64,000 nt of DNA from Lachnospiraceae bacterium (lineage in GTDB: Bacteria > Bacillota > Clostridia > Lachnospirales > Lachnospiraceae): contig JAGBEO010000011.1 in NCBI GenBank assembly GCA_017936885.1, positions 62,001-126,000 on the forward strand, read 5' to 3'. The notes below the pieces were generated by a model, which was given only the letters and a program-made list of their open reading frames with translations, searched no databases and was not told where the DNA came from. Below are positions 18,396-27,546 of the stretch, in pieces. Positions within the stretch are counted from its first letter, which is position 1. Every line of letters begins with the position of its first letter. The translations under genes were made by a program, and so were the position numbers.

Positions 18396-19467
18396 GCCGG
18401 TTTGCTTCGTCCTTCCGCTTCTTTTGTTCGTGGCTGTTGTGAATTGGTATGTGGATTCCTATGCTTATCTGCGGGTGACCTATGAACAGATCGGTTCACA
18501 GATGATAGAGGGACAAAATAATGTAGTGGGTCTGGAGGAGTCTAATTTTAATGACAGAAATCTGCTTTTGGCGTGTTTGGAAGAGCAGGAAGCCAGAGAG
18601 GTTGTTGTGATAGGTTCCAGCAGAGTACTTTCTTTTGATCATGAAATGTTTGAAACGGATTCTTTTTACAATGCAGGTATGTCGGAGACGACGATTTATG
18701 ACTTGATGGCAGTAACGGGAATCCTGACAAAACAAAATACGCTGCCTCAAAAAATGGTGATTGGTGTAGATCCTTTTCTCTTTAATGTAAGTACTAACAA
18801 CGAAAAATGGAAAGAACTGGAATCATATGAACAATATATGGAAGCTGTTTTAGCCGGGGCAGAACCAACATCGTTTCAGGAGAAAAATATAGGAAGGAAT
18901 GATAATAAGTGGTTATCATTAGATTATTTCCGTTATAATGTGTCATTACTTCCGAACAGGGAACGCTTTCTGGTATCCTATACCAAGGATTGGGAAGCGG
19001 ATCAGTATATGAAACATTATGACGGCAGTATTGCCTATGAAAAGTCATTGCGTGAAATTGATGCGAACGATGTGATTACGCTGACAGAACAATCCATTGA
19101 AGAACATGTCGTGTACAGGTTAACCGATTACCGGGAAATTGATGCGGTGAGCATGGATTATTTTACAAAGCTTCTTACCTTTTTACAGGGGCAGGGGGTT
19201 GAGGTTATCTTATACTTGCCACCTTATTCCCAAATGATGTATGATTACATAGAATCCGATGAACAGTTTCATCTGGTGTTTCAGGTAGAGGATGAGATGC
19301 AGCGGCTTGCACAGAAGATGGGCATTGCTTTATATGGTTCTTACGATCCGGCAGGCAGCAATCTGGAGATGACAGATTTATATGATGTTTATCATGTAAA
19401 GGCAGAGAAAATGCCGGATACCTATTTCCCGGTTTATCTGCCACAGACAGGAATTCTAATGAGATAG
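18376..19467 (+). CDS. DltD-like membrane-anchored SGNH protein of a dlt-like cassette
   Basis: A 363-residue protein: one N-terminal membrane anchor (about 8-27), then an extracytoplasmic domain. GSSRVL near residue 76 gives the Gly-x-Ser-Arg block I of SGNH hydrolases, followed by FYNAGMSE and VIGVDPFLF. DltD proteins have this layout and assist transfer of D-alanine from the MBOAT partner to the acceptor. The C-terminal DVYHVKAE may supply the Asp-x-x-His pair. It begins the block that contains an adenylating enzyme, a carrier protein and an MBOAT. AGGAGGG lies 8 nt before GTG 18376; ATG 18379 is the alternative. The start lies within the end of the DUF6020 gene, implying translational coupling. 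Confidence 0.7.
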   Translation: MMKKWFKPVCFVLPLLLFVAVVNWYVDSYAYLRVTYEQIGSQMIEGQNNVVGLEESNFNDRNLLLACLEEQEAREVVVIGSSRVLSFDHEMFETDSFYNAGMSETTIYDLMAVTGILTKQNTLPQKMVIGVDPFLFNVSTNNEKWKELESYEQYMEAVLAGAEPTSFQEKNIGRNDNKWLSLDYFRYNVSLLPNRERFLVSYTKDWEADQYMKHYDGSIAYEKSLREIDANDVITLTEQSIEEHVVYRLTDYREIDAVSMDYFTKLLTFLQGQGVEVILYLPPYSQMMYDYIESDEQFHLVFQVEDEMQRLAQKMGIALYGSYDPAGSNLEMTDLYDVYHVKAEKMPDTYFPVYLPQTGILMR

Positions 19468-19531
19468 AAAATATATACAAAAAGAGCGGGTGTGAAAATA
19501 ATTTTTATGCTGCGCGGAAATGAGGAAGAAA

Positions 19532-21037
19532 ATGAAAGCGAATGTTACCTATTGGTTAGACGAGACAGCGGCTAAATTTCCATCAAAAACTGCTTTTGCT
19601 GATGAACAGAAAGAAATTACATTTGGGGATTTACAAAAACAGGCACAGGCGATTGGAACAAGGATCGCAGAGAAAGGACTGTTTAAAAAGCCGATTGTGG
19701 TTTTTTTGGAAAAAGGAGTTGATGTACTGACCTGTTTTATGGGAGTGGCATACAGTTGTAATTTCTATTCTCCGATCGATGTCGATATGCCGACGAGCAG
19801 AGTTAATAAAATATTAGAAGTGCTGCAGCCTGCACTGGTCATTACAAATGCCGGGTTGCAGTCAGTTTTCCGTGAATATGATTATAAGGGAGAATACCTC
19901 CTGTTTGAAGAAGCAAGTGTATCCGAAGGATCTATAGAGAAAATCAATGCCGCAAGAAACAAAGGGATTGATACGGATTTATTGTATGTGTTGTTTACAT
20001 CCGGTTCTACCGGTGTGCCAAAGGGTGTTACGATCACGCATCGTTCGGTGATTGATTATATTGACTGGGTGACGGAAACCTTTTCCATTACAGAAGAGGA
20101 CAGCTTCGGCAATCAGGCGCCTTTCTATTTTGATAACTCTATTCTGGATATTTACAGTACGGTTAAGAGCGGCGCTACCACTTATATTATTCCGAAGAAT
20201 CTTTTTGCGCAGCCTGTTTTATTGTTGGAGTATTTGAAGGAGAAGAAAATCAATACCATTTTCTGGGTGCCGTCAGCACTGATCGTTGTGGCAAAACTAA
20301 AAGCATTTCGCAATGTGGATCTGTCAGATACTTTGAAACGAGTACTTTTCTGCGGTGAGGTTATGCCCAATAAACAGTTGAATACATGGCGTAAATTCCT
20401 GCCGGATGTACTGTATGCAAATTTGTACGGACCGACAGAGATAACAGATGCCTGTACTTATTATATTGTTGACAGAGAGTTTGCAGATGATGAACCGCTG
20501 CCGATCGGTATTCCTATGGCAAACACGGATATTCTGGTGTTGAATGACAGAAATGAGCTTGTGACAGGGGATGAAATCGGAGAGTTATGTGTCCGGGGAA
20601 CTTCCCTTTCCATGGGGTATTATAATAATCCGGAGAAGACGAAGGAAGCTTTTGTGCAGAATCCGTTGAATCCTTTCGTACCCGAGATTATTTACCGTAC
20701 GGGAGATCTGGTAAAATACAATGAGTTTGGAGAGATTATCTATCTGTCCAGAAAAGATTTCCAGATCAAGCATATGGGACACAGGATTGAACTGGGTGAA
20801 ATTGAGACAGCAGTGTCTTCCTTAGAAGAAATTTCGCTTTGTTGTTGTTTGTATGATGAAAAACATCAGAAGATTGTTCTTTTTATAGAAGAAGAGTTGG
20901 ACAAGGCATATATTATTGAGAAGATTTCCGAATTAGTGCCGGAATATATGTTCCCGAACAAAGTTATTTCCCTGGAAAAAATGCCGATCAACGCCAATGG
21001 TAAGATCGATAGAGTGAAATTAAAAGAGCTGTTATAA
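19532..21037 (+). CDS. Amino-acid adenylating enzyme (DltA-like, carrier-protein ligase)
   Basis: About 501 residues, a stand-alone adenylation enzyme of the ANL superfamily. Seen in order: P-loop FTSGSTGVPKG (about 155-165), YFDNSILDIY with Asp201, NLYGPTE, YRTGDLVKY, RKDFQIKHMGHRIEL and the C-terminal NGKIDR lysine. Asp201 occupies the A4 position that binds the alpha-amino group in DltA and NRPS A domains, so an amino-acid substrate is likely. It should activate the acid with ATP and load it on the carrier protein at 21963. ATG 19532 has GAGG 6 nt upstream; an in-frame ATG at 19520 lacks spacing. Closest characterised logic is DltA, D-alanine:carrier ligase; identity of the amino acid is unknown. 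Confidence 0.85.
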   Translation: MKANVTYWLDETAAKFPSKTAFADEQKEITFGDLQKQAQAIGTRIAEKGLFKKPIVVFLEKGVDVLTCFMGVAYSCNFYSPIDVDMPTSRVNKILEVLQPALVITNAGLQSVFREYDYKGEYLLFEEASVSEGSIEKINAARNKGIDTDLLYVLFTSGSTGVPKGVTITHRSVIDYIDWVTETFSITEEDSFGNQAPFYFDNSILDIYSTVKSGATTYIIPKNLFAQPVLLLEYLKEKKINTIFWVPSALIVVAKLKAFRNVDLSDTLKRVLFCGEVMPNKQLNTWRKFLPDVLYANLYGPTEITDACTYYIVDREFADDEPLPIGIPMANTDILVLNDRNELVTGDEIGELCVRGTSLSMGYYNNPEKTKEAFVQNPLNPFVPEIIYRTGDLVKYNEFGEIIYLSRKDFQIKHMGHRIELGEIETAVSSLEEISLCCCLYDEKHQKIVLFIEEELDKAYIIEKISELVPEYMFPNKVISLEKMPINANGKIDRVKLKELL

Positions 21038-21075
21038 TAATTGTAACGTTGAAAACGTATCGGAATGGAGAAAGC

Positions 21076-21951
21076 ATGAAGAGTACGGCATTTAAGCGTA
21101 TCGTTATTCTTGGCTATGGCAAGGTGACGGGCGAAGTATTAACATATGTGCAGGAGCAGAAAGCGGATTACGGATATTATCTGGAATTTATTGAGCATGA
21201 AATTCATCCTTTTAGTATTACAGAGAAAATCTGCCGGGAACATGAAATTTCTTTTGCGCAGATCGCAGATAAAAAGGAGCTTGCAGACTATTTAGATACG
21301 TTGCACGAGAAAACTCTGATTATCAGCGCCAGCAACAATTTTCTGTTTCCGAAGACACTGGTAGAGAAGGAAAATATTACGATCATCAACTTTCATAATG
21401 CATTGCTGCCGGATTATCCGGGCAGAAATGCCCCAAGCTGGGTTATTTATATGGGAGAGAAGGAGACAGGGATCACCTGGCATTATGTGACAGCGGGGGT
21501 AGATGAGGGCAATATCATTATACAGAAGCATTGTCCGATCGGGGAAGATACGAAAGCCTATGAATTGACGGAAACTTTAATGAATCTTGCTTATGAAGGC
21601 TTCAGGGAGCTGTTTGCGGACGTACTTGCCGAGTCTGTAATAGGGAAGCCGCAGCAGTTTTTGGCAGACAGGCGTATGTATCGTTCTAAGGAAGTGCCCG
21701 GCGGCGGCAGATTTTTGATGACGGATGATCCTTATGATATTTACCGCCTGCTGCGCAGCGTAGATTATGGTAAAAATGATATTTTCCCGCGTGTGCATGC
21801 CGTGTATCAGGGAGAGGAGATTGAAATCCTCAGATACCGTAAAGTTGATAAAAGTAAAATTTCCGAAGGGGATGCCTTTTTGTATCTGCCTTTGGATGAA
21901 AGCAATGTGCTTAAAATAAAGTATCAAAAATACATTCCGCAGGAAGGATAA
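21076..21951 (+). CDS. Formyltransferase embedded in the dlt-like cassette
   Basis: About 291 residues, Fmt-type. The triad is intact: Asn105 and His107 in INFHNALLP and Asp143 in GVDEGNI, with the YPGRNAP loop between. It should therefore transfer formyl from N10-formyl-tetrahydrofolate to an amine. It lies between the adenylating enzyme and the carrier-protein gene (11 bp gap), so its substrate could be the aminoacyl-carrier protein, as in the formylation domain of linear gramicidin synthetase LgrA. An amino sugar is the alternative. ATG 21076 has GGAG 5 nt upstream; the ATG at 21049 has none. Confidence 0.8.
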   Translation: MKSTAFKRIVILGYGKVTGEVLTYVQEQKADYGYYLEFIEHEIHPFSITEKICREHEISFAQIADKKELADYLDTLHEKTLIISASNNFLFPKTLVEKENITIINFHNALLPDYPGRNAPSWVIYMGEKETGITWHYVTAGVDEGNIIIQKHCPIGEDTKAYELTETLMNLAYEGFRELFADVLAESVIGKPQQFLADRRMYRSKEVPGGGRFLMTDDPYDIYRLLRSVDYGKNDIFPRVHAVYQGEEIEILRYRKVDKSKISEGDAFLYLPLDESNVLKIKYQKYIPQEG

Positions 21952-21962
21952 GGGAGAGAAAA

Positions 21963-22193
21963 ATGGAAGAAAAAATTTTAGCAATTCTGGAAGAACACTG
22001 TGAGGAAGCATTGACTTATGAAGGAAATTCCATGATGGAAGACGGGATTATTGATTCCTTTACGGTTATCAATGTGGTAGGTGATTTAGAGGATGAATTT
22101 GATATTGAAATTGATGCCAAATATGTAGTGGCAGAGAATTTCCGTAACAAAGAAGCAATCATAGCACTGGTTCAGAAGTTATTGGAGGAGTAA
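21963..22193 (+). CDS. Acyl/aminoacyl carrier protein (DltC-like)
   Basis: A 76-residue acidic helical protein. Ser32 in DGIIDSFTV is the predicted phosphopantetheine attachment site; the GIIDS context and length match DltC better than fatty-acid ACP, whose site is usually DSL. It should receive the activated acid from the adenylating enzyme and present it to the MBOAT encoded immediately downstream. Its last codons contain the ribosome binding site of that MBOAT gene, so the two are translationally coupled. Confidence 0.9.
   Translation: MEEKILAILEEHCEEALTYEGNSMMEDGIIDSFTVINVVGDLEDEFDIEIDAKYVVAENFRNKEAIIALVQKLLEE
22184..22190 (+). promoter_or_regulatory. Ribosome binding site inside the carrier-protein gene
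   Basis: GGAGGAG lies within the last codons of the carrier-protein gene; after the TAA stop the MBOAT ATG begins at once. This is a strong coupling signal between carrier and acyltransferase. Confidence 0.6.
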
Positions 22194-23768
22194 ATGCAGC
22201 TTTTATCGTATTCCTTTATTTTGCTGTGGGTACTTTCGTTTGCACTTTTTTATCTGGTTCCGGCAAAGAAGCAGTGGTATGTGCTGTTAGTATCCAGCAT
22301 TCTTTTTTATCTGATTACGCTGCGGGGATTCCCGCTTAATCTGTTATTGACCGGGCTGACAACCTATTATTGCGGGATTTATCTGAAGAACAGTCTGGAG
22401 AAACAGAAAGAAGAGTCGGCTGCATGTCAGAATAAAGAAGAGAAAAAAGCACTGAAGGAACAATTTGAAAAGAAGAGAAAAAGAATACAGTTGCTTTATT
22501 TTATTTTTAATCTGGGGCTGCTTGTATTCTATAAGTATGCTACGCTTGTTATTCCGGTATGGGAAACATTTGCGGGGAAGTCCGCCGGTTTTCTGGCAAA
22601 AATCGTTATGCCGCTGGGCATTTCTTTCTATACACTGGTGGCAATGGGTTATATCATTGATGCCGGACGGGAAAACTGTGAGGTAGAGACAAACTTTTTT
22701 AAGTTGTTATTGTTCTTGTTTTATTTTCCCGCCATTACGCAGGGACCGTTTAACCGCTTTGCCAATATGAAGGAGCAATTTGCAAAAGAACACCGGATGG
22801 ATTATGGGCAGACAGTGCGGGGAGTCCAGCGATTTGTCTGGGGTGCTTTTAAGAAGCTTGTCATTGCAGACCGGATCGGTATTTTTGTAGATAATGTTTA
22901 CGGCGGAGATATCACACAGACAGCGGGCAGTATCCTTGCCTGTGCAACGGCGCTTTATATGCTGCAGTTATATGCGGATTTCTCAGGATATATTGACATG
23001 GCAATGGGGGTCAGTGAAACATTTGATATTACTTTGCCTGAGAATTTTAAGCGTCCCTTTTTTTCCAGGTCAGTTGCGGAATTTTGGCGTAGATGGCATA
23101 TTACATTGGGAACATGGTTTAAAGATTATGTGATGTTTTCCTTTGTTATGTCTAAGGCGGGAAGGAAGCTTGGCAAGACCTGTAAGAAGAAATGGACAAA
23201 TTACGGGAAGCATGTAGTGCCGATTATTGGTACGATGTTCGTATGGTTCCTGACAGGTGCATGGCATGGAAGAACAATAACCTATCTGCTGTGGGGAGTT
23301 TATTATGGTATTATCATGAGTATTTCTCTTATATTAGAGCCGCAGTATGAGAAATGGAAGACCAGGCTGCATATCGGAACCGGAAAAGGATATGCTTTTT
23401 TCTGTATGGTCAGAACGTGGCTGATCGTATTTGTGGCAGATATGATAATCAGGAGCAATAGCGTGGCACAGGCATGGGAAGTGTTCACATCTTTCTTTAC
23501 GAGACTGCATCTTGATCTTCTGCTCAGCAAAACAGTCACATCTTACGGTTTGAATAAATATGAGTTTCTGATTCTGGCAGCAGCATTGTTTATCTGGCTG
23601 GCAGTTTCCGTCGGAGAAGAAAAAGGACAGGATATCCGTGCATTCCTGGCATCAAAGCCGTTAGTTGTACGTCTGCTTTGTTATTATGGAATTGTTGTTC
23701 TGCTTCTGGTAACAGGAATTTATGGTGGTAATTATGACACAGCGGTGTTTATGTATCAGAGTTTCTGA
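22194..23768 (+). CDS. MBOAT O-acyltransferase (DltB/AlgI-like)
   Basis: A 524-residue polytopic protein of the MBOAT family. The conserved FWRRWHITLGTWFKDYV block (His301 region) and the catalytic-type His358 in TGAWHG are present, with MPLGISFYT and FFPAITQGPF-like segments upstream. DltB takes an aminoacyl group from DltC at the membrane and passes it across to an outside acceptor with the help of DltD. The same gene set is contiguous here, so an aminoacyl or modified aminoacyl decoration of the glycan is predicted. AlgI/PatA-type sugar O-acetylation is the alternative, but the dedicated carrier protein argues for the Dlt mode. Confidence 0.9.
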   Translation: MQLLSYSFILLWVLSFALFYLVPAKKQWYVLLVSSILFYLITLRGFPLNLLLTGLTTYYCGIYLKNSLEKQKEESAACQNKEEKKALKEQFEKKRKRIQLLYFIFNLGLLVFYKYATLVIPVWETFAGKSAGFLAKIVMPLGISFYTLVAMGYIIDAGRENCEVETNFFKLLLFLFYFPAITQGPFNRFANMKEQFAKEHRMDYGQTVRGVQRFVWGAFKKLVIADRIGIFVDNVYGGDITQTAGSILACATALYMLQLYADFSGYIDMAMGVSETFDITLPENFKRPFFSRSVAEFWRRWHITLGTWFKDYVMFSFVMSKAGRKLGKTCKKKWTNYGKHVVPIIGTMFVWFLTGAWHGRTITYLLWGVYYGIIMSISLILEPQYEKWKTRLHIGTGKGYAFFCMVRTWLIVFVADMIIRSNSVAQAWEVFTSFFTRLHLDLLLSKTVTSYGLNKYEFLILAAALFIWLAVSVGEEKGQDIRAFLASKPLVVRLLCYYGIVVLLLVTGIYGGNYDTAVFMYQSF

Positions 23769-23823
23769 GACTACGGTTATGAATGGGATGCCTATATGGG
23801 AATAGAGGAGAGATGTTAAGGTT

Positions 23824-24924
23824 ATGCGCAAAATTGCATTTCATTTAAATTGTTTGGAACAAGGCGGCGCGGAGCGTGTCGTAACGAACCTGGCGAACCA
23901 GTTTGCGGCTAACGGCTATGAGGTGCTGATTGCCACAGAGTGGTATGGTGAGAATGAATTTCAGATTGATGAGAGAGTACGGCGTGTGCACGTAGGACTT
24001 AGAGAGGGCGATGATAAGAAACATCGCCTTGTTCAATTTTATCTGCGGGTGAAATATCTGAGGGATTTTCTGAAAAAAGAGAAGCCGGATATTTTGATTC
24101 CCTTTGCCAGAAGGGCGCTTTACCGCGGACTGATGGCGGCTTATTTTATGAAGGTTCCGGTATTGATTTCCATTCGTACCGATCCGGTGGGGCATTACGA
24201 AGAACTTTCGGACAAGCTGCAGATTCCCATTCTCTTCCCAAGAGCAGACGGATGTGTGTTTCAGACAGAGGGTGCGAAGGAGTTCTTTGCGCCCAGACTG
24301 CAGAACAATTCCCGCATTATTTTAAATCCGATCAATCCGAAGTATATCGGTGTGCCGGAACCGGAGCACCGGAATAAGACGGTGGTACAGTCGGGACGGC
24401 TGGTAGATTTTAAGAATCAGCCGATGTTAATCCGTGCTTTTGTGGAAGTGCATAAGAAGCACCCGGATTATGATTTGAAAATTTATGGCGGAGATTCCTT
24501 TGATGGTACGAAGGAGATTCTGGAGCAGATTATAGAAGAAAATCAGGCACAGGATTATGTGCATCTGATGGGAGCCAGTGACAGTCTTGAAAAAGAAATG
24601 GCGGATGCTGCACTGTTTGCATTTTCATCCGATTGGGAAGGGCTTCCCAATGCACTGATGGAGGCGATGGCGCTGGGGCTTCCGATCGTGGCAACGGACT
24701 GTCCCTGCGGAGGTCCGCGCACGATTATGACTCATGAAGTGGATGGGCTGCTGATTCCGATCAAGGACCAGAAAGCGCTGGAAGACGGTATGAACCGTTT
24801 GATTGAAGACAGACCGCTGGCGGAAAGACTTGGCAGGGAAGCGCGGAAGATTGCGGAGAAAGCGAATGGAGAGGCTGTTTATGAGAGGTGGCGGGACTAT
24901 ATTGAAGAATTGTGCTCAAAATAA
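23824..24924 (+). CDS. GT4 glycosyltransferase
   Basis: A 366-residue GT-B enzyme. CLEQGGAERVV (acceptor loop), VQSGRLVDFKNQ and EGLPNALMEAMALGLPIVATDC with CGGPRTI are clear GT4 marks, close to capsular GalNAc/hexose transferases of the Cps14/PglH type in general form. The MBOAT gene ends 55 bp upstream and YfhO starts 4 bp downstream. Confidence 0.88.
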   Translation: MRKIAFHLNCLEQGGAERVVTNLANQFAANGYEVLIATEWYGENEFQIDERVRRVHVGLREGDDKKHRLVQFYLRVKYLRDFLKKEKPDILIPFARRALYRGLMAAYFMKVPVLISIRTDPVGHYEELSDKLQIPILFPRADGCVFQTEGAKEFFAPRLQNNSRIILNPINPKYIGVPEPEHRNKTVVQSGRLVDFKNQPMLIRAFVEVHKKHPDYDLKIYGGDSFDGTKEILEQIIEENQAQDYVHLMGASDSLEKEMADAALFAFSSDWEGLPNALMEAMALGLPIVATDCPCGGPRTIMTHEVDGLLIPIKDQKALEDGMNRLIEDRPLAERLGREARKIAEKANGEAVYERWRDYIEELCSK

Positions 24925-24928
24925 GATA

Positions 24929-27466
24929 ATGGAAAAGAGACAATCTATTATTGAAAATTTTGTGATTATTTTATGCGTTACCCTGATCTGGAGTCTGGGC
25001 TGTGCATATAAATCTATTTATCCGTTCGGCAATAATCTGATGGATGTGGGAGATATGCAGGGGCAGATCGTTCCGATCTATACCTTTTTATGGGATGTTC
25101 TGCATGGAAATAAGGCATTTTTCTTCGATTGGAGTATCGGGCTTGGCAACAATATGGCGGGGGCGGCGTGGCATTTCACCTTAATTAGTCCGTTTAATCT
25201 CTTTTTCTTATTCATTGAGCGTTCACAGATAGAGGAACAATTATTTTTGTTCCTTCTGATCAAGCTGATTGCCATCGGGATGAGTTTTCGTTTTGTCATA
25301 CGGAAATGGTTCTCTGATTTGAAGCCGATTATTGTACTTGCATTCACGCTTCTTTATGTATTCTGTCCGTTTTCGATAGAATATTATAGGTTTCCGGCGT
25401 GGCTGGACGTAGTATTTATGTTCCCTCTTGTGATGTATTTCTATTTTGAATTAATGAATCACAGAAGGATAAAGGGTTTTACGATATGTCTGACAATGGT
25501 AGCCGTGATGAATTTCCAACATACCTTCTTGCTTGTGGTCTTTCTGGTTTTTACCACGGGAGGTCTGCTTTTGCTTGACAGGGAAAAGTATCGGGATGCG
25601 TTGTTTGCACTGGTAAGAGCAGCGGCTGTGGCTGCAGGCATATCTGCTTTTGTATGGGTTCCGGGTATTTTGCAGATTATGACAGGTGCACGTTTTAGTG
25701 ACGGTACCGATATTATTGATATATGGAATTCTATTTGGTTTTTACATCCTTCAAAATGGCTGAAATGCTTCAACGTGGGTATCCCGCTTGGAATGTTTCT
25801 CTTTGCGGTTTTCAGACACAAACAAGATAAAAAGATAAAGATTTGGTATTGCTATGTGCTGGCATTACTGGGGTTTCCTATTTTTCTGGAGAGCAGCAAC
25901 ATTCTGTGGCATGGCGGATTTTATCAGGGATATACGATGCGTTTTTCTTACATGCTTACTTTCTGGTGCGTTATGGCGGGAATTTGGGGATATTCCGCGC
26001 TGAGAAACGATGGAAAAGAGCCTGTTTCAAGGAAAACATTGCTTTATGTTATAGTTTCCGTTGTTTTGTTGGCAGGATTAATAGTTTTATCAATAAATAT
26101 TATACAGAGTGAAAACAACATCATTAAGACAGGAATTACGATTGCCGTATCGATTGTGCTGGGGATGCTGCTGTTATTATGGAAAAAATATGAAGAGACC
26201 GTGATGTTATTGGTGTCTGTCTTGCTTTCCTTTCTGCTTGTAGGCTCCAATATACTGGTATCTTATTCCGTTGACAACAGTGACATAGGAATATTTAACA
26301 GGATATGGGAATCCGGCTATCGGGTGGATGTTCTGTCGAGAGTAAAAGCGGAATCGGGTGCATGGCTTTCTAACTATACAATGAATATGGGTGGAAATTC
26401 CATCAGTAATTATATGGCGGCGGAAGGTGCTGATCAGATAAATTCGTATCTGCGTTTAGGATATGCTAAGATAGGGATTCGAATGAGTGATTACGGCGGC
26501 ACTTTGTTTTCCGATGCCTTATTGGGTGTTAAGGAACTGGTATGTAATGATGACAGCTTCTGTTCTGCGGATTTGTATCAGCCTGCCCGTATTCGGGAGA
26601 AGCATTACAGCATTCATGATTGCAAGTATACATATCCCATAGGGATATTGACAGATTCTCAGACAGATATTACCTATGGAGAGGATGTTTTTGCCAATCA
26701 GAATGCAATTTCAAATGCTGTTTGCGGTGTGGAATTTCTGAAATGCTATGAAACGAACACAGAAGAGATCATTCTTGATGTTGCTTCTGAAAGTATTCTG
26801 TATGCCTATGTGCCCGCCGGAAGCGGAATAGAAGGTTTTACTGTTACGGATATGGTTATCGGGACAGAGAAAGAACAGAATTTGTATGATTCCAAATGGG
26901 AAAACGGTATCATTAATCTGGGAACATGGGGGGCAGGAACATTTAAAGTGACAATTCATGGAACGTGGGATGAAACAAACGTACAGTTTGCACTGCTGTC
27001 TATGGATGCGTTTAAAAATAATCAACCTTTGTATGCTCAAAATGTTACTTATGAGGCAGATCAAAATTCAATCAGCCTGCATGCAGAGTGTGAAGATATA
27101 AATAAAAGTCTGTTTTTACCCATTTACGCTGATCAGGGTTGGAAATGCCGCGTTAATGGGAAAAAAGTTGCGATTGACAACATTATATCCGGTGGAATGC
27201 TGATTCCGATGGAGCAGGGGGATAATGAGATTGAGCTTGTGTATTATTCACCGGGATTGTATGCGGGTTTGCTTTGTAGTCTTGTCACGATACTGATGGT
27301 AATTTTATGTTTTGCAGGCAAGAGATCTTATAAGGTGTTGGAGGGAAAAGCAAATTGTGCATTGCAATATGTGGTTTATGTAGTTTATGGAGGCATGATT
27401 CTTGTATTTTATTTCGTTCCCATAATATTTTTACTTAAATATTTGTTAATATCATGTATAATATAA
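24929..27466 (+). CDS. YfhO-family polytopic membrane protein
   Basis: About 845 residues. An N-terminal helix is followed by DVGDMQGQ and IGLGNNMAG/LISPFNLF, the YfhO family's outside-loop marks; about a dozen more helices and a large outside C-terminal domain follow, the domain ending in VYYSPGLYAG before the last helices. YfhO proteins of Bacillus, Listeria and related Firmicutes are implicated in glycosylating lipoteichoic acid outside the cell using undecaprenyl-phosphate sugars. Here it probably attaches side sugars to the glycan (inference). An apparent longer reading from 24803 is rejected, because it would overlap the preceding GT4 by 122 nt in another frame. Confidence 0.8.
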   Translation: MEKRQSIIENFVIILCVTLIWSLGCAYKSIYPFGNNLMDVGDMQGQIVPIYTFLWDVLHGNKAFFFDWSIGLGNNMAGAAWHFTLISPFNLFFLFIERSQIEEQLFLFLLIKLIAIGMSFRFVIRKWFSDLKPIIVLAFTLLYVFCPFSIEYYRFPAWLDVVFMFPLVMYFYFELMNHRRIKGFTICLTMVAVMNFQHTFLLVVFLVFTTGGLLLLDREKYRDALFALVRAAAVAAGISAFVWVPGILQIMTGARFSDGTDIIDIWNSIWFLHPSKWLKCFNVGIPLGMFLFAVFRHKQDKKIKIWYCYVLALLGFPIFLESSNILWHGGFYQGYTMRFSYMLTFWCVMAGIWGYSALRNDGKEPVSRKTLLYVIVSVVLLAGLIVLSINIIQSENNIIKTGITIAVSIVLGMLLLLWKKYEETVMLLVSVLLSFLLVGSNILVSYSVDNSDIGIFNRIWESGYRVDVLSRVKAESGAWLSNYTMNMGGNSISNYMAAEGADQINSYLRLGYAKIGIRMSDYGGTLFSDALLGVKELVCNDDSFCSADLYQPARIREKHYSIHDCKYTYPIGILTDSQTDITYGEDVFANQNAISNAVCGVEFLKCYETNTEEIILDVASESILYAYVPAGSGIEGFTVTDMVIGTEKEQNLYDSKWENGIINLGTWGAGTFKVTIHGTWDETNVQFALLSMDAFKNNQPLYAQNVTYEADQNSISLHAECEDINKSLFLPIYADQGWKCRVNGKKVAIDNIISGGMLIPMEQGDNEIELVYYSPGLYAGLLCSLVTILMVILCFAGKRSYKVLEGKANCALQYVVYVVYGGMILVFYFVPIIFLLKYLLISCII
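27457..27462 (+). promoter_or_regulatory. Possible -10 element before the second deacetylase-like gene
   Basis: A perfect TATAAT sits at the end of the YfhO gene, but no good -35 lies at the right distance. An imperfect hairpin (GATGCACT/AGTGTATC, about 27494-27513) follows. Weak support only. Confidence 0.2.
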
Positions 27467-27546
27467 ATATTGGTACAAGATCAGTAGGAAACGGATGCAC
27501 TATAAAGTGTATCGTAGCGTACCCGAAGAGGAAGAGAGGATAAAAG

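Noticed and set aside
19532-22193. Nonribosomal peptide synthetase fragment
   Set aside because: No condensation, thioesterase or second adenylation domain; the neighbours are an MBOAT and a DltD-like protein, so a dlt-like role fits better.
24803-24928. Longer start for the YfhO protein
   Set aside because: It would lie in another frame inside the preceding GT4 and adds a basic tail without family support.
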